Shown here in pieces: positions 1 to 11,182 of a DNA stretch of 64,000 nucleotides. This DNA comes from Ceratopteris richardii. Its lineage: Eukaryota > Streptophyta > Polypodiopsida > Polypodiales > Pteridaceae. The stretch lies in assembly GCA_020310875.1 (NCBI GenBank), contig CM035435.1, forward strand, positions 71,500,492-71,564,491. Direction: 5' to 3'. The notes under the pieces were generated by a model. It worked only from the letters and a program-made list of their open reading frames with translations, did not search any database and was not told where the DNA came from. A program made the translations under genes and the position numbers. How positions within the stretch are numbered: the first letter of the stretch is position 1; every line of letters begins with the position of its first letter.

Positions 1-1305
1 AGCATTTCTCCAAAATAGTGGCTTATCTTATCCGAATTGATGTCAGCACTGATCCGACGGTCCAGATCATCCCCAGATCCAATGGTGGAGAATGAGGGCG
101 CCTAAATTTCACTCCTTTACACTAGATTTGATAGAAAGAACAATTCCAAGCCATTGATTTGAATAATCAAATGGTTGTAATCGAAAAGTAGTGATCCTAG
201 AGTTGAGATTGATTTCTCTAGATCCAAGGGCCCAAATTCATTCAAAAAACTATATAAACCCCCCTCCAAACTCCTAGAGCATCATTGTTAGGCATCCATA
301 GGGCTCATGCTAGCTTACGGTTTCCTTGAGACGATCACCCTCGGTTGAGCGAGTGAGGATCCAAGGTGAGCTAGTATGAGTATAGAACCTAGTTTCAAAT
401 TTAAGTTAGAACTCCAATCTAGGATAGGCTCTTGAAACCAGCATCTCTATCTTGACTCACCCTCGGTGGAGCGTGTGAGTGAGTTAGAGCTGATTTTAAT
501 GAGTCTTAGACTTCTTTAGTTAGACGTTACGAGCCTAGACAGACATAGGGTCACTGGAGTGGAACTCACCTTCTTACGTGTGACATTCGGTTGAACTGTC
601 ATGGTTTGAGGGTCGGAACCACCTTTGATCAGTAGACTGCTTAGCATGACGTACCACGACGATATTTTACATGTAACTTAATTCAAATTCTTTTAATTCA
701 TGTCACTTGTCACTTGTCTCTTGTCTCCTCTCTCAGTCTCTTAAGTATTTTTACATGTCTTCTATTTCTTCTATGTGTGAGAAGGCTCTGCAGTATTGCG
801 TTGAACCAGTGAGGATGTTTCTTTGAGCTTGTGAGTGAAATCCATCATCATAATTCACTTGCATGTATATAATCCATACAAATCCATACATATTTATTAG
901 TTTCTGAAAGTGTATAAGAAGCTCCAATATTGGACCATTCTTCCTTTCGAAACTGATTTATGTGTAAGGATTCCATCTATTCTCGTCATGCATACATATC
1001 ATCCAAAGAAGGCTATACATATGGATTAGAATTAGGAAGTGTTTAAGAAGCTCCTCCAATGGACCATTCTTCCTTCCAAATTTGATTCGTGTGTATGGTT
1101 CTCTTTCATTCTTATCATTCATGTCATCAATCTAACTTGCACACCTACATTCCCATTCCCATAATTATTTCAATATCTCTCTCTTCTCCATACTCAACAT
1201 TAATTTCACCTTCACATCTTTAAACCTTCCAACATTCATTAGCTTCATACACCCTGTGTGTGCCACGACCGGACCCGATCCACCCGGATTGCGATCACCT
1301 CCACA
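1..1305 (+). repeat. 3' part of the 5' LTR of element A
   Basis: This stretch is nearly identical to 9873-11177 and 11614-12918. All copies run together up to the CCTCCACA at 1298-1305. After that, copies A and B continue into the internal region while the middle copy does not. Private differences include a 4-A versus 5-A run near position 10 and GAATAATC versus GATTAATC near 172. A TATA-like run (TATATAAACC) lies at about 250 and may be the LTR promoter. Confidence 0.9.
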
Positions 1306-1307
1306 TT

Positions 1308-1322
1308 TGAACCCGACGTGAA
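1308..1322 (+). promoter_or_regulatory. Putative primer-binding site of element A (tRNA-Trp-like)
   Basis: TGAACCCGACGTGAA starts two bases after the LTR end. It is complementary to the 3' acceptor/T-arm end of plant tRNA-Trp as I remember it (…TTCACGTCGGGTTCA). The TGG that should pair with the added CCA is missing; ATT stands there instead. The same arrangement is present in element B at 12921. Confidence 0.55.
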
Positions 1323-1361
1323 ACGCTTCGTGGCATTTGCTTCTGATCTTGTTGGGAGGTT

Positions 1362-4300
1362 GTGATCCATATCCTTTGTTTCATATTTTTCATCCTCATC
1401 ATATCATCATCATCATTCTTGAGTGTTGCACTGGATTTCTCACGGTATCGTGCACATCTTCGTCGTGAAGTAAACGCATTTGTGAGAGATCTAGAGCATC
1501 GTGCATCACTTGCTTATTCACATAAGATGGAGGAAGGATTCAAATCCCTTATTGTTGAGAAACAAGGCCAAAGAATAGTCTCTTCTATGTTGAGAGAGAA
1601 GGGAAAATTCAATGGCATCAACATCACAAGCTACTTAGATTTGTTTGAAGAGCAAGCTATGATTTTTGGTCTTCCCGAAGATCTTTTGATATCATTCTTT
1701 GAACGAATTGTTGATAGCTCTATCATAAACCGTGTCACTCAATATGATAGTCTTCCTTGGAGTGATTTTAGAAAGGAGATGCTCAAAGAATTCTATCTTG
1801 AAGATTATAGCCAACATAATCGAGATGGATTCTTACGATGGGTCAATTCTCCAAAGCCTAGTAGCTCTATTACTCACTTACAAAATGAGTATATTAGACG
1901 CTATGAACAACTTCCTTATCAGGATAAGATAACTTTGGAACCTGATCTTGTGATCAATTTTCTTAAGCTTCTTCATCCTGAAACTCGTAGGGAAGTTGAA
2001 CGGCGATTAGAAGAACCAGATAAGCGCTATGGTCTTACTGACAATTGGCAAAAAGTGCGTAAAGTAGTAGAGGATGTAGCCCATAGACATCAAAGACAAT
2101 CCATGCTTTATGAGCAAACTAGTCTTCCTCAAGCTAGCCTTCCACAAACTAAGGAGCAAGTTAGAGAAAAATCCCATGCTATGCTTTTTGACTCTACTCC
2201 TATTCCTCAAATGATGGAGTCTACTCAAGGTTTTAAAGTAGAGCCAAATAAAAGTGTAGTTGAACAATCTCAAGTGGATATTCTCACTAAGCAAATGGAA
2301 AGTCTTATTGCTACACAATCCAATTTGGCCAAGACTATAGATGCTTTACAATCTAGTTACACCAAAACTTTCCAAAATCAAATGAACCCAATGACTTTTC
2401 AAGAGCCTAATCAACATGTTATAGCTACCAATCAAAATCCACAAGTAGCTCCTACTCAAGCATATCAAGTTCCTCCAATGCATAATCCTTCAATACAAAA
2501 TCCTCATCCTCATGTGCAAAATCCTCAAATGTATCAAAACATGTATCCTCAAGCTTCACAAATAGCTTTTCAAAATCCTCAAAATCAAAATTTTCAAAAT
2601 CATCAACTGTATAATATGGAAGCTCCTCTTGCACCTCAAGTACCACATGTTGCTCCCCAAGCTCCTCAAATACATCAATTGCCTTATCAAAATCCTAATT
2701 ATCCTGTTCAAGCAATACCTTATCAACAAAATCCTCAATTTCAAAATTTCCCACCACAAGTTAATCAAAATCCTCAAAATCAAAATGGTTTTGTGCGTGG
2801 CCCTCTTAGGTGTCCTTGGTGTGATTCGTTAGAGCACTTTTTGAGAGATTGTGAATTATTGAAGGCTGCTAAGGAGCAATGACTAGTAATAGACATAGAC
2901 AAGAAAATTTGTGACTATCGATCTAGGCTACCTTTGCAAGGAAATTATGGTAAGGGAGGAATGAAAGAACATTATGAAAATATAACCATAATGGACGTAG
3001 GAACTAGAGGAGTGAAACTAGAAGCTCTTGATGAACAACAAGTAGAATCAAGTAAACCCACAAAGGAAGGTGATTTTTCCATAGAGGCTTTAGTAAGAGC
3101 ACGGGATGAGATTAGGAGAATAACGGCTTGGGAGTCACCAATAGAAGATCAATCTCTTATTTCTCACATATCCAATGTAGAAGAAAAAACGAAAAAGAGA
3201 TGAAGCTGAGCCTAGTGAAAGAAGAGTAACACGAAAACAAACCTCAGAGGGAATAGAAACAATCATAGAGCAGGGAGAAACATCACAATCCAAAGATAAA
3301 AAACAAGAAGCACAACCCAATGAACAAAAACAAGAGGAGAAACAAAAAGGGAAGAAGACAAAGCAAAGAAAAACAGAACCAAAGCCTTTGGATAAACAAG
3401 ATCAATCAAAACAAACTGAAGACCAAACACGAGAACATGAACAAAAACAAGACCCTGAGCAAAAACAAAAGAAACCAAAGAGAAAATCTAAAGCCATCTT
3501 GATTTCAGAAATTGAGAGAAAAATAGATCCTATGGAGATTTTAGATGACATTTTGCTTAAGAGTCAAGTGACTATGTCTTTAGAACAAGTTTTCTCTATT
3601 GCAAAGCCTGTTTTTAAAGATAACTTTATCGGCCTAATTAAAAGGAAGAGGTTTCCACTTAATCTAGATACTGAGATGCAAGATTCTCTAGATCAAGATC
3701 AAGCTATGAATGAAGCCTTAAACTTTGATGAATCTGATGAAGAGGACTTTGATGATGATGAAGTAAATGTTAATAAAAATTTCTTAGGACCTATTCAACC
3801 TGACCATGAAAATCATGAAAACAATCCTGAAAGCCACTTTAAAAGAACATTTTGGTCTAGAGGTACATCAGAGATGCATGTTAAAATAGGAAATGATAAG
3901 AACACTATCACTGTAAATGCATTAGTAGATTCCGGCTCTGAAATCAATGTGATTTCAAGAGAAGTCTATGATAAGTTTCGATGGCCCATAGATAAAGATT
4001 GTGGATGGCGTATGAGAAGTGCAGATAATGGTGTAGGTACCCTGTATGGAGCTTGTGCTAGTGTGCCCATATCCATAGGAGGAATCACAGAAGAGTTTCA
4101 CTTTTTTATTCAAGATAATTGCTCCTATGAAGTTCTCTTAGGTCAACCCTTTATTTGTGAGAGTCGTATGGAAACTAAAGCCATGGATGATGGGTCTACC
4201 TATGCTAGATTTAAGTCTAAGGATGGAATGCAATCACTTCAAGTCATGACAGTAGGAGTGAATCATCCTAGGAATCGATTGTCAATTAGAAAGAAACCTA

Positions 4301-4386
4301 TTGTTACTCAGGGTCATGAGCATGCTTGTAGTGATTGTGCACCTCGATTCATGTTTGGAGCTACATATGATCAAAATTTCGGATAG
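1362..4386 (+). pseudogene. gag: gag-protease of element A, broken by a stop and a frameshift
   Basis: Aligned with the intact copy at 12975-15998, this copy has a TGA at 2880-2882 where copy B has CGA, and one extra A in the A-run near 3185-3190. It therefore reads as three pieces (1362-2882, 2934-3203, 3388-4386). The first piece holds a retrotransposon gag region, a Gln/Asn/Pro-rich linker and a CX2CX4HX4C zinc knuckle (CPWCDSLEHFLRDC, residues 484-497). The last piece holds the aspartic protease motif LVDSGSE (Asp codon at 3928). The reading frame opens with GTG at 1362; the first in-frame ATG is at 1527, so the hydrophobic N-terminal 55 residues may not be translated in this copy. Confidence 0.88.
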
Positions 4387-4563
4387 AATCCATTGTTGAG
4401 CGGGACAACAGTGGATATTGGTTTGACATCTCGCATCCAACCAACATGTACAATAGTTTGTCACTTTGTTTTCCACATTCTAGATTAGATTTTCTTCATA
4501 AGAGTCAATTGTCCAAGTCTTTTATCCAAAAAAACCCAAAAAAATTATAAAAACAACAAAATC

Positions 4564-7500
4564 ATGGAACATGATGAGAACATTGAGCATGTGATTGAGA
4601 CATCTCATTGTTTCTCTACTCTTGAGGAGTTAGAGTTATGTCTTCAACAAAATTCTAATTCCCATATTATTCTTATTTCTTCCCTTGATGAGTATGCTCT
4701 AATCCAAGAGTATGCTCTCAATGTTGACAAGTGCTCAAAATTTAACCAAACACATGATGCCTTAGTTGAAACAAAGTACAAAACTGTAGACAAAAAAATC
4801 AAACCCATAGCTCAACCATTACCTCAAGGAAGTAATGAAAAAATTATTGATGTGAAAAATGATCCAATTCTTCGGGATAAGAAAAACATAGGACATACAT
4901 TCACGGATGAGACAATCAAACAGGTGAAAATTGGTAGAGATGATGACTTTCTTTTGCCAGCAGAGAGAGATAAATTTGAGAGAGTCATACGTAGCCATGG
5001 AAAAGCCTTTACTATGTATCCTCATGAGATTGGTTGTGTAGATCCTAAGCTAGTTGCACCCATGATAATCTTTACTATTCCACATATTCCATGGAATCTT
5101 CGTCCTATACCTGTTCCAAAGGCTCACTTACCTGAGCTAATGAAACTACTTAAGGAGAAGATAAACATGAGAATTTTAGAGCCATCTTTTGCACCTTACT
5201 CAAACAGATGGTTCACTGTGCCTAAAAAGAATGGGAAACTACGTTTTATTCAAGATCTCCAACCCGTCAATAAAGTCACCATAAGGAATGTAGGAACAGG
5301 ACCCATTGTAGATGAGTTTGCTGAATCATTTTCAGGACATTCTATCTATTCGATGGGTGATTTATATTCTGGATATGACCAATTCCAGTTAGCAATTGAT
5401 AGTCGTGACATAACCACAATGAAAACTCCTTTAGGCTTAGTGCGAATGTGTACTTTACCTCAAGGAGCGACTAATTCTGTGGCTCATATGATGAGTGCTA
5501 TGAATATGGTCTTACATGATTTTATCCCTCATATAACTATGCCATTCATTGATGATATTCCAATTAAAGGGAGTGAGGAACGTGTAAAGGACATTACTTT
5601 AGATTCATCTGGATGTCGTAAATTTGTTCTTGACCATATCTCTGATTGTGAAAGAATATTTCAACGATTTGAAGAGGTAGGTCTCACATTTTCCATAGAG
5701 AAATCTATTTTTGGTGTCAACGAGGTGCTTATTGTTGGACATTTATGTGGCCATTATGGTCGAAAGCCATACCCACAAAAAGTTGATGCCATTAGCAAGA
5801 TTTCTGAAACATGTAACAACGTGAGTGAGGTACGTAGATTTCTTGGTGCTTGCATCTTTTATGTTATTTGGATCCCTCACTTTGCTCATGTTGCTGATTG
5901 TCTTTATGACTTGTTGAGGAAGAAACGAAAATTTATTTGGACTGACAAACACACTCAAGCTATGCGTAAATTGAAGAAATTATTGCTTAAAGCTCCCATC
6001 CTTAAGCGTGTAGACTATTCTGCTAACAAACCTATTATATTGACTGTTGATACTAGTCCTATTGGTATAGGTTGGGTCATAAGTCAAGATGATAGTGAAG
6101 GGAATAGATATGCAATTAGGTTTGGTGCCAAAATTCTACATGAAACACAACGAAAATATCCACAAATCAAACGAGAACTATGGGGTATGGTAACAGCTTT
6201 GAAAACAGACAAAGAATATTTCATTGGTGCAAATGTCAAAGTTGAGACTGATTGTTTGCCTCTCATTGGAATGATAGCCAATTGTTCATCTCCTGATATA
6301 GCCATGCTTAGATGGATCTCATATATTAAGTTCATAAATCCTGAGTTAGTTCATATTTCAGGTAAGTCAAACTCAGTCGCTGATATGTTATCGAGAGCTA
6401 GATTTGATGATGATCTTGAAAGTGATCTAATAAAGAATGTGAATTTAGTTGACTATGTTCCATATATATATGAGTATGAGAAATTTCATGAGTCTGAGTA
6501 CGAAGATGAATGGAGAGACATAGGAAAGTATCTGAGTACACTACAACCATTACCTAGCTGGACTACGAATAGATTCCGTAACATTAGGAAACGAGCTTAT
6601 AACTTTTTCCTATGTAATGGTTATCTTTGGAGACATGCTAAGGGTAAGGTTAAGAATCCACAACGAGTCCTAGGAAAAAGAGGTCTTCAATTGCAAGTAA
6701 TGAAGGAAATGCATGAGACATTATGGGCCGGTCATAAAGGATTTTTTGGAACATATGAAAAAATTAGAAGTACCTATTATTGGCCTAGGATGTATGTTGA
6801 CATTAGTAGCTATGTTTCTACATGTTCTACTTGTCAACTTCATTCATCAGTCAAACATAGAGATCCGTTGCATCCTACTTATCCACCTTGTATTCACTAC
6901 AAGTGGGTAGTAGATCTTGTAACTATGCCTAAAGGTATTGACAAAATGCGTTACATTGTACTTGCAAGAGAAGATTTAACTAATCATGTAGAGGGACGTG
7001 CATTACGATCTAAGACCACTTACAATGTTTGCAAATTCTTGCTTGAAGATGTCATAAGTCGCTTTGGGTACATAGAGAAAGTAGTTGCCGATCGTGGAGA
7101 GTTAAATGCGAGAGAAGCTAAAGAGTTCTTTGAGCGTCACGGTATTCGTTTGTCTCTCACTACTGCATATAACCCAGAGGCCAATGGTAAAATAGAGAGA
7201 GGGCATCCACCTATTGTGAAAGCCATATCTAAAGCATGTAATGGTGACATCAAACAATGGCCTAAATTCTTACCTTTTGCACTTTGGGCAGATAGAATGA
7301 CATGCACACGTACTACTGGATATATGCCTGGTGAACTCATGTACTGTCAAAAACCATTGTTTCCAATTCAGTCTCATATTTCTGCATGGTCAAATTTGCC
7401 TTGGTCTGAAAACATGTCTACTGATGATTTTTTGAGTTTGCGTATTAAACAGTTAGAACAAGGTAAATTAAGACTTGATGATGCTGTTAAAAAATTAAGA

Positions 7501-7830
7501 GAATCTAGAATGAAGAACAAGCATTATTTTGATAAAACTCATCGATTGCGTCCTAAGCCAATTGAAGTAGGAGATTGGGTGCTCATTTATGATAGTACAT
7601 TTGACTCTCAATATGATGCACGCAAAAAGCTCACTCAACGGTGGTTTGGGCCATACATTGTATCAAAAGTCAACAACAATGGTACGTATGCTCTTTGTGA
7701 ATTAAATGGTGTTGCACTAAAAACTTTGATTGTAGGTAAAAGGATAAAGTTATTCAAGAAGTGTGATAATGACGAGTACATTTTGGATGAGGACATTGAA
7801 GAAGATGACAACAATGAGGCCGATTCATAA
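4564..7830 (+). CDS. pol: pol of element A: reverse transcriptase, RNase H, integrase
   Basis: This is an uninterrupted 1088-residue polyprotein starting MEHDENIEH. Reverse transcriptase spans about residues 170-430, with MGDLYSGYDQ (D266) and the catalytic FIDD at 328-331. RNase H spans about 490-615, with D496, E538, D563 and D607 in place. Integrase has an HHCC finger (H717, H724, C754, C757) and a catalytic triad D784, D843 and E878 with 34 residues between the last two. A GPY/F motif (WFGPYIV) lies at about 1028, and there is no chromodomain after it. The ORF lies 177 nt beyond the gag stop and is not fused to gag. All catalytic residues I looked for are present, so this copy could encode active enzyme. 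Protease is encoded in the upstream ORF, not here. Confidence 0.95.
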   Translation: MEHDENIEHVIETSHCFSTLEELELCLQQNSNSHIILISSLDEYALIQEYALNVDKCSKFNQTHDALVETKYKTVDKKIKPIAQPLPQGSNEKIIDVKNDPILRDKKNIGHTFTDETIKQVKIGRDDDFLLPAERDKFERVIRSHGKAFTMYPHEIGCVDPKLVAPMIIFTIPHIPWNLRPIPVPKAHLPELMKLLKEKINMRILEPSFAPYSNRWFTVPKKNGKLRFIQDLQPVNKVTIRNVGTGPIVDEFAESFSGHSIYSMGDLYSGYDQFQLAIDSRDITTMKTPLGLVRMCTLPQGATNSVAHMMSAMNMVLHDFIPHITMPFIDDIPIKGSEERVKDITLDSSGCRKFVLDHISDCERIFQRFEEVGLTFSIEKSIFGVNEVLIVGHLCGHYGRKPYPQKVDAISKISETCNNVSEVRRFLGACIFYVIWIPHFAHVADCLYDLLRKKRKFIWTDKHTQAMRKLKKLLLKAPILKRVDYSANKPIILTVDTSPIGIGWVISQDDSEGNRYAIRFGAKILHETQRKYPQIKRELWGMVTALKTDKEYFIGANVKVETDCLPLIGMIANCSSPDIAMLRWISYIKFINPELVHISGKSNSVADMLSRARFDDDLESDLIKNVNLVDYVPYIYEYEKFHESEYEDEWRDIGKYLSTLQPLPSWTTNRFRNIRKRAYNFFLCNGYLWRHAKGKVKNPQRVLGKRGLQLQVMKEMHETLWAGHKGFFGTYEKIRSTYYWPRMYVDISSYVSTCSTCQLHSSVKHRDPLHPTYPPCIHYKWVVDLVTMPKGIDKMRYIVLAREDLTNHVEGRALRSKTTYNVCKFLLEDVISRFGYIEKVVADRGELNAREAKEFFERHGIRLSLTTAYNPEANGKIERGHPPIVKAISKACNGDIKQWPKFLPFALWADRMTCTRTTGYMPGELMYCQKPLFPIQSHISAWSNLPWSENMSTDDFLSLRIKQLEQGKLRLDDAVKKLRESRMKNKHYFDKTHRLRPKPIEVGDWVLIYDSTFDSQYDARKKLTQRWFGPYIVSKVNNNGTYALCELNGVALKTLIVGKRIKLFKKCDNDEYILDEDIEEDDNNEADS

Positions 7831-9028
7831 ACAGGAGTATCCATGTTATAAAAAAAAAGAAAAAAAAGAAAAAAAAAAAAAAAAAACATCATTAATTTTT
7901 CAAGTTCATGCTGCTTTGTTTTTTTTCAAGTTCATTCTATTTTTTTTCCATGCTTGTTTCATGCATGTTTTTTTTCAGTCTTTGCATCACATTGCATATC
8001 CACATCACTTGAGTTAAAAAAGGCAAATGATGATTTCTCTACTTGTGTAAAATTGTATCTTAAGTAGTAACTTATCTACTAAGAAATTGATTATAATCTA
8101 GGATTGTGGAAAGATAGGGCATGTAGATTTGGAGGTTTATTTTGGTGACAAGACTTTCATATATAAACATGCATATGTATCCTGTATCGAAAGCATAATT
8201 GTTGAAATCCTATCTCTTGCTATTGCATGTTTCTACATCCTTAGTCCATCTCACAGCACTTGTATCGGAGTTTAAACGACTGTTCTCCGTCATCAAAAAT
8301 GGTTGTACCTTGTATCGGGGTTTAATTTTTCCCTGTCATCAAAAAAAAAAGTTGCTACATGTTACCAAGAAGTTTACACTTTCTTCCACCCCAAAAAAGT
8401 GATCGTAACCATAAAGTTGCCGAATCATCATCATCACAAAAAAAAAAAAAAAAAAAAAGAGAGCAAGCCAAAGGAGGATAAAGAGGCAGAGTAGAATAAA
8501 TCATGGGCTATATAGGCAGATTTATGCATTAGTGGAGTTTAGTTAGATTTCCTTGCATGTTATTAGAGAAAGAGCATATTCATATTTATGTAGGAAAGGA
8601 GTTGATCTAAAATAAGTTAAAGATGAAAGATGTCTCTTGAAAATCCTAAATCTTTGTTTATAATCATATTTAAGGTAGATTGCTTTATGAAAAAGGTACA
8701 AAATTTTCTTCAAGATGAGAGGAACTGATGCTTAAAATGACTCAATACATGCACTTCCACTTCATATTGATGCTTGTTTTTTTTTCTTTCTTGTTGCCAA
8801 TGTTGCTTGTTCATTTGCATATATGTTGCCTATTTGTTCATGCATATTCATGTTGCCTATTTCAATTATTTCTTTCATGCAAATTTTGCTTCATGTCACG
8901 TTACCTACTTATTCATGCATATAATCAATTTTCCTTCCATCTTTCTTATGTTGCCTATAAAAGAATTTGATGCCTGGAACATTTTGTTTTTCACAGATGC
9001 TAGAGTGGCGCTTCCGGAGGAATCGCAG
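7831..9028 (+). other. Non-coding tail between pol and 3' LTR of element A
   Basis: About 1.2 kb without a supported ORF. It holds long A-runs directly after the pol stop (7848-7886) and again near 8437-8459, T-runs, and several TTTCATGCATG-like words. The matching stretch in element B (18885-20072) is well conserved apart from homopolymer lengths, so the tail is a standard part of the element. Confidence 0.7.
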
Positions 9029-9044
9029 GTTTAGTGGGGGCGAA
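9029..9044 (+). promoter_or_regulatory. Polypurine tract of element A
   Basis: The G-rich stretch GTTTAGTGGGGGCGAA ends right before a TG (9045), as expected for the plus-strand primer next to the LTR. A rival LTR start is TGTGAAGG at 9075, which is a 7/8 inverted match to the CCTCCACA end. Element B is truncated just at that second point. Confidence 0.6.
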
Positions 9045-11177
9045 TGTCGTCGAGATTTGCTCTCCTCTCTCACTTGTGAAGGCCTACAAAAAACATATTT
9101 GGTGAAGGTAGCCGGAATTCCCCGAGAAGTCCAGGATGCATCAAGGATGTCAAAGGAAGGTCACATACAAAGTTTCAAAGAAATCAAGAAAGTCCATGGT
9201 AGCGGTCAAAGCTGGTCAAAGTTGGGAAATTAGGGCAAAAATTTCATTGTCACCAAATTAGATGAAAATCCATATACTTGTAAAGATTGTCAAAGGCAGT
9301 CTATAGCCCAAATTTCAGCAGAAAATGGATTTGGTAGCACATTGATATGCTATGTTCATTTTGTAAAAATGTATTTTTTCTAGTTTGACCCTACAAATTC
9401 TTGTATAGAAATTTATGTTAGCCATATGGTTTGGCATGTATAAAGACCATATGTGGCTACATATTTGTATAAAGTTTCAAGGCTATCCGAGCTTCCTAGA
9501 CACCTTAATGCCACCTTGCAAGCTTCCAAATGTAGTCAAACTTGTACAAGTTAGATTCAGATGGGAGTTTTTTCTGCATATTCCTGAAGGAGATCTTTGG
9601 AAACATAGTCCTACAATGTTTCATCTTCATCAAAGACTTCTTGGAGGGTCAAAGAGCACAAAGTCCAGTTTTCAAGATCACCGCAGTTTTCTAGAATAAG
9701 AAAATTGAAGGCTTGAATGTCTGCCACATGTCAAAATATGATTGAACCATGTTGTACGGTCAAGATGAGCTCATATTCAAGGGTGGAGATGCACTAAAGC
9801 ATAAAGGAAGGAGGATCCACGAATTTTTTCCATAAAAGAAGACCTTTTTTACAATCAAAGATCAATAATGCAGCATTTCTCCAAAAATAGTGGCTTATCT
9901 TATCCGAATTGATGTCAGCACTGATCCGACGGTCCAGATCATCCCCAGATCCAATGGTGGAGAATGAGGGCGCCTAAATTTCACTCCTTTACACTAGATT
10001 TGATAGAAAGAACAATTCCAAGCCATTGATTTGATTAATCAAATGGTTGTAATCGAAAGTAGTGATCCTAGAGTTGAGAGTTGATTTCTCTAGATCCAAG
10101 GGCCCAAATTCATTCAAAAAACTATATAAACCCCCCTCCAAACTCCTAGAGCATCATTGTTAGGCATCCATAGGGCTCATGCTAGCTTACGGTTTCCTTG
10201 AGACGATCACCCTCAGTTGAGCGAGTGAGGATCCAAGGTGAGCTAGTATGAGTATAGAACCTAGTTTCAAATTTAAGTTAGAACTCCAATCTAGGATAGG
10301 CTCTTGAAACCAGCATCTCTATCTTGACTCACCCTCGGTGGAGCGTGTGAGTGAGTTAGAGCTGATTTTAATGAGTCTTAGACTTCTTTAGTTAGACGTT
10401 ACGAGCCTAGACAGACATAGGGTCACTGGAGTGGAACTCACCTTCTTACGTGTGACATTCGGTTGAACTGTCATGGTTTGAGGGTCGGAACCACCTTTGA
10501 TCAGTAGACTGCTTAGCATGACGTACCACGACGATATTTTACATGTAACTTAATTCAAATTCTTTTAATTCATGTCACTTGTCACTTGTCTCTTGTCTCC
10601 TCTCTCAGTCTCTTAAGTATTTTTACATGTCTTCTATTTCTTCCATGTGTGAGAAGGCTCCGCAGTATTGCGTTGAACCAGTGAGGATGTTTCTTTGAGC
10701 TTGTGAGTGAAATCCATCATCATAATTCACTTGCATGTATATAATCCATACAAATCCATACATATTTATTAGTTTCTGAAAGTGTATAAGAAGCTCCAAT
10801 ATTGGACCATTCTTCCTTTCGAAACTGATTTATGTGTAAGGATTCCATCTATTCTCGTCATGCATACATATCATCCAAAGAAGGCTATACATATGGATTA
10901 GAATTAGGAAGTGTTTAAGAAGATCCTCCAATGGACCATTCTTCCTTCCAAATTTGATTCGTGTGTATGGTTCTCTTTCATTCTTATCATTCATGTCATC
11001 AATCTAGCTTGCACACCTACATTCCCATTCCCATAATTATTTCAATATCTCTCTCTTCTCCATACTCAACATTAATTTCACCTTCACATCTTTAAACCTT
11101 CCAACATTCATTAGCTTCATACACCCTGTGTGTGCCACGACCGGACCCGATCCACCCGGATTGCGATCACCTCCACA
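9045..11177 (+). repeat. Complete 3' LTR of element A (about 2.1 kb)
   Basis: It starts with TG after the purine tract (9045; alternative 9075) and ends with CA at 11177. Its last 1.3 kb matches 1-1305, and 9442-11177 matches 11183-12918 over the same length (1736 bp). Small ORFs at 9415-9699 and 11132-11440 are non-coding shadows of the LTR. Confidence 0.85.
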
Positions 11178-11182
11178 TTTTC

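Larger units (their letters stand above)
1..11177 (+). mobile_element. Ty3/gypsy LTR retrotransposon, element A (5' end outside window)
   Basis: The sequence at 1-1305 recurs at about 9873-11177 and 11614-12918. It therefore marks the last 1.3 kb of a long terminal repeat, with a gag-protease region (1362-4386, broken) and a pol ORF (4564-7830, intact) between the two LTRs. Order is gag, protease, RT, RNase H, integrase, which is the Ty3/gypsy order. Comparing 1-1305 with its partner by eye gives roughly nine or ten differences, so the insertion is young. The 5' LTR start and the target duplication lie outside the window. The element has no chromodomain after its GPY/F motif. Confidence 0.93.
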
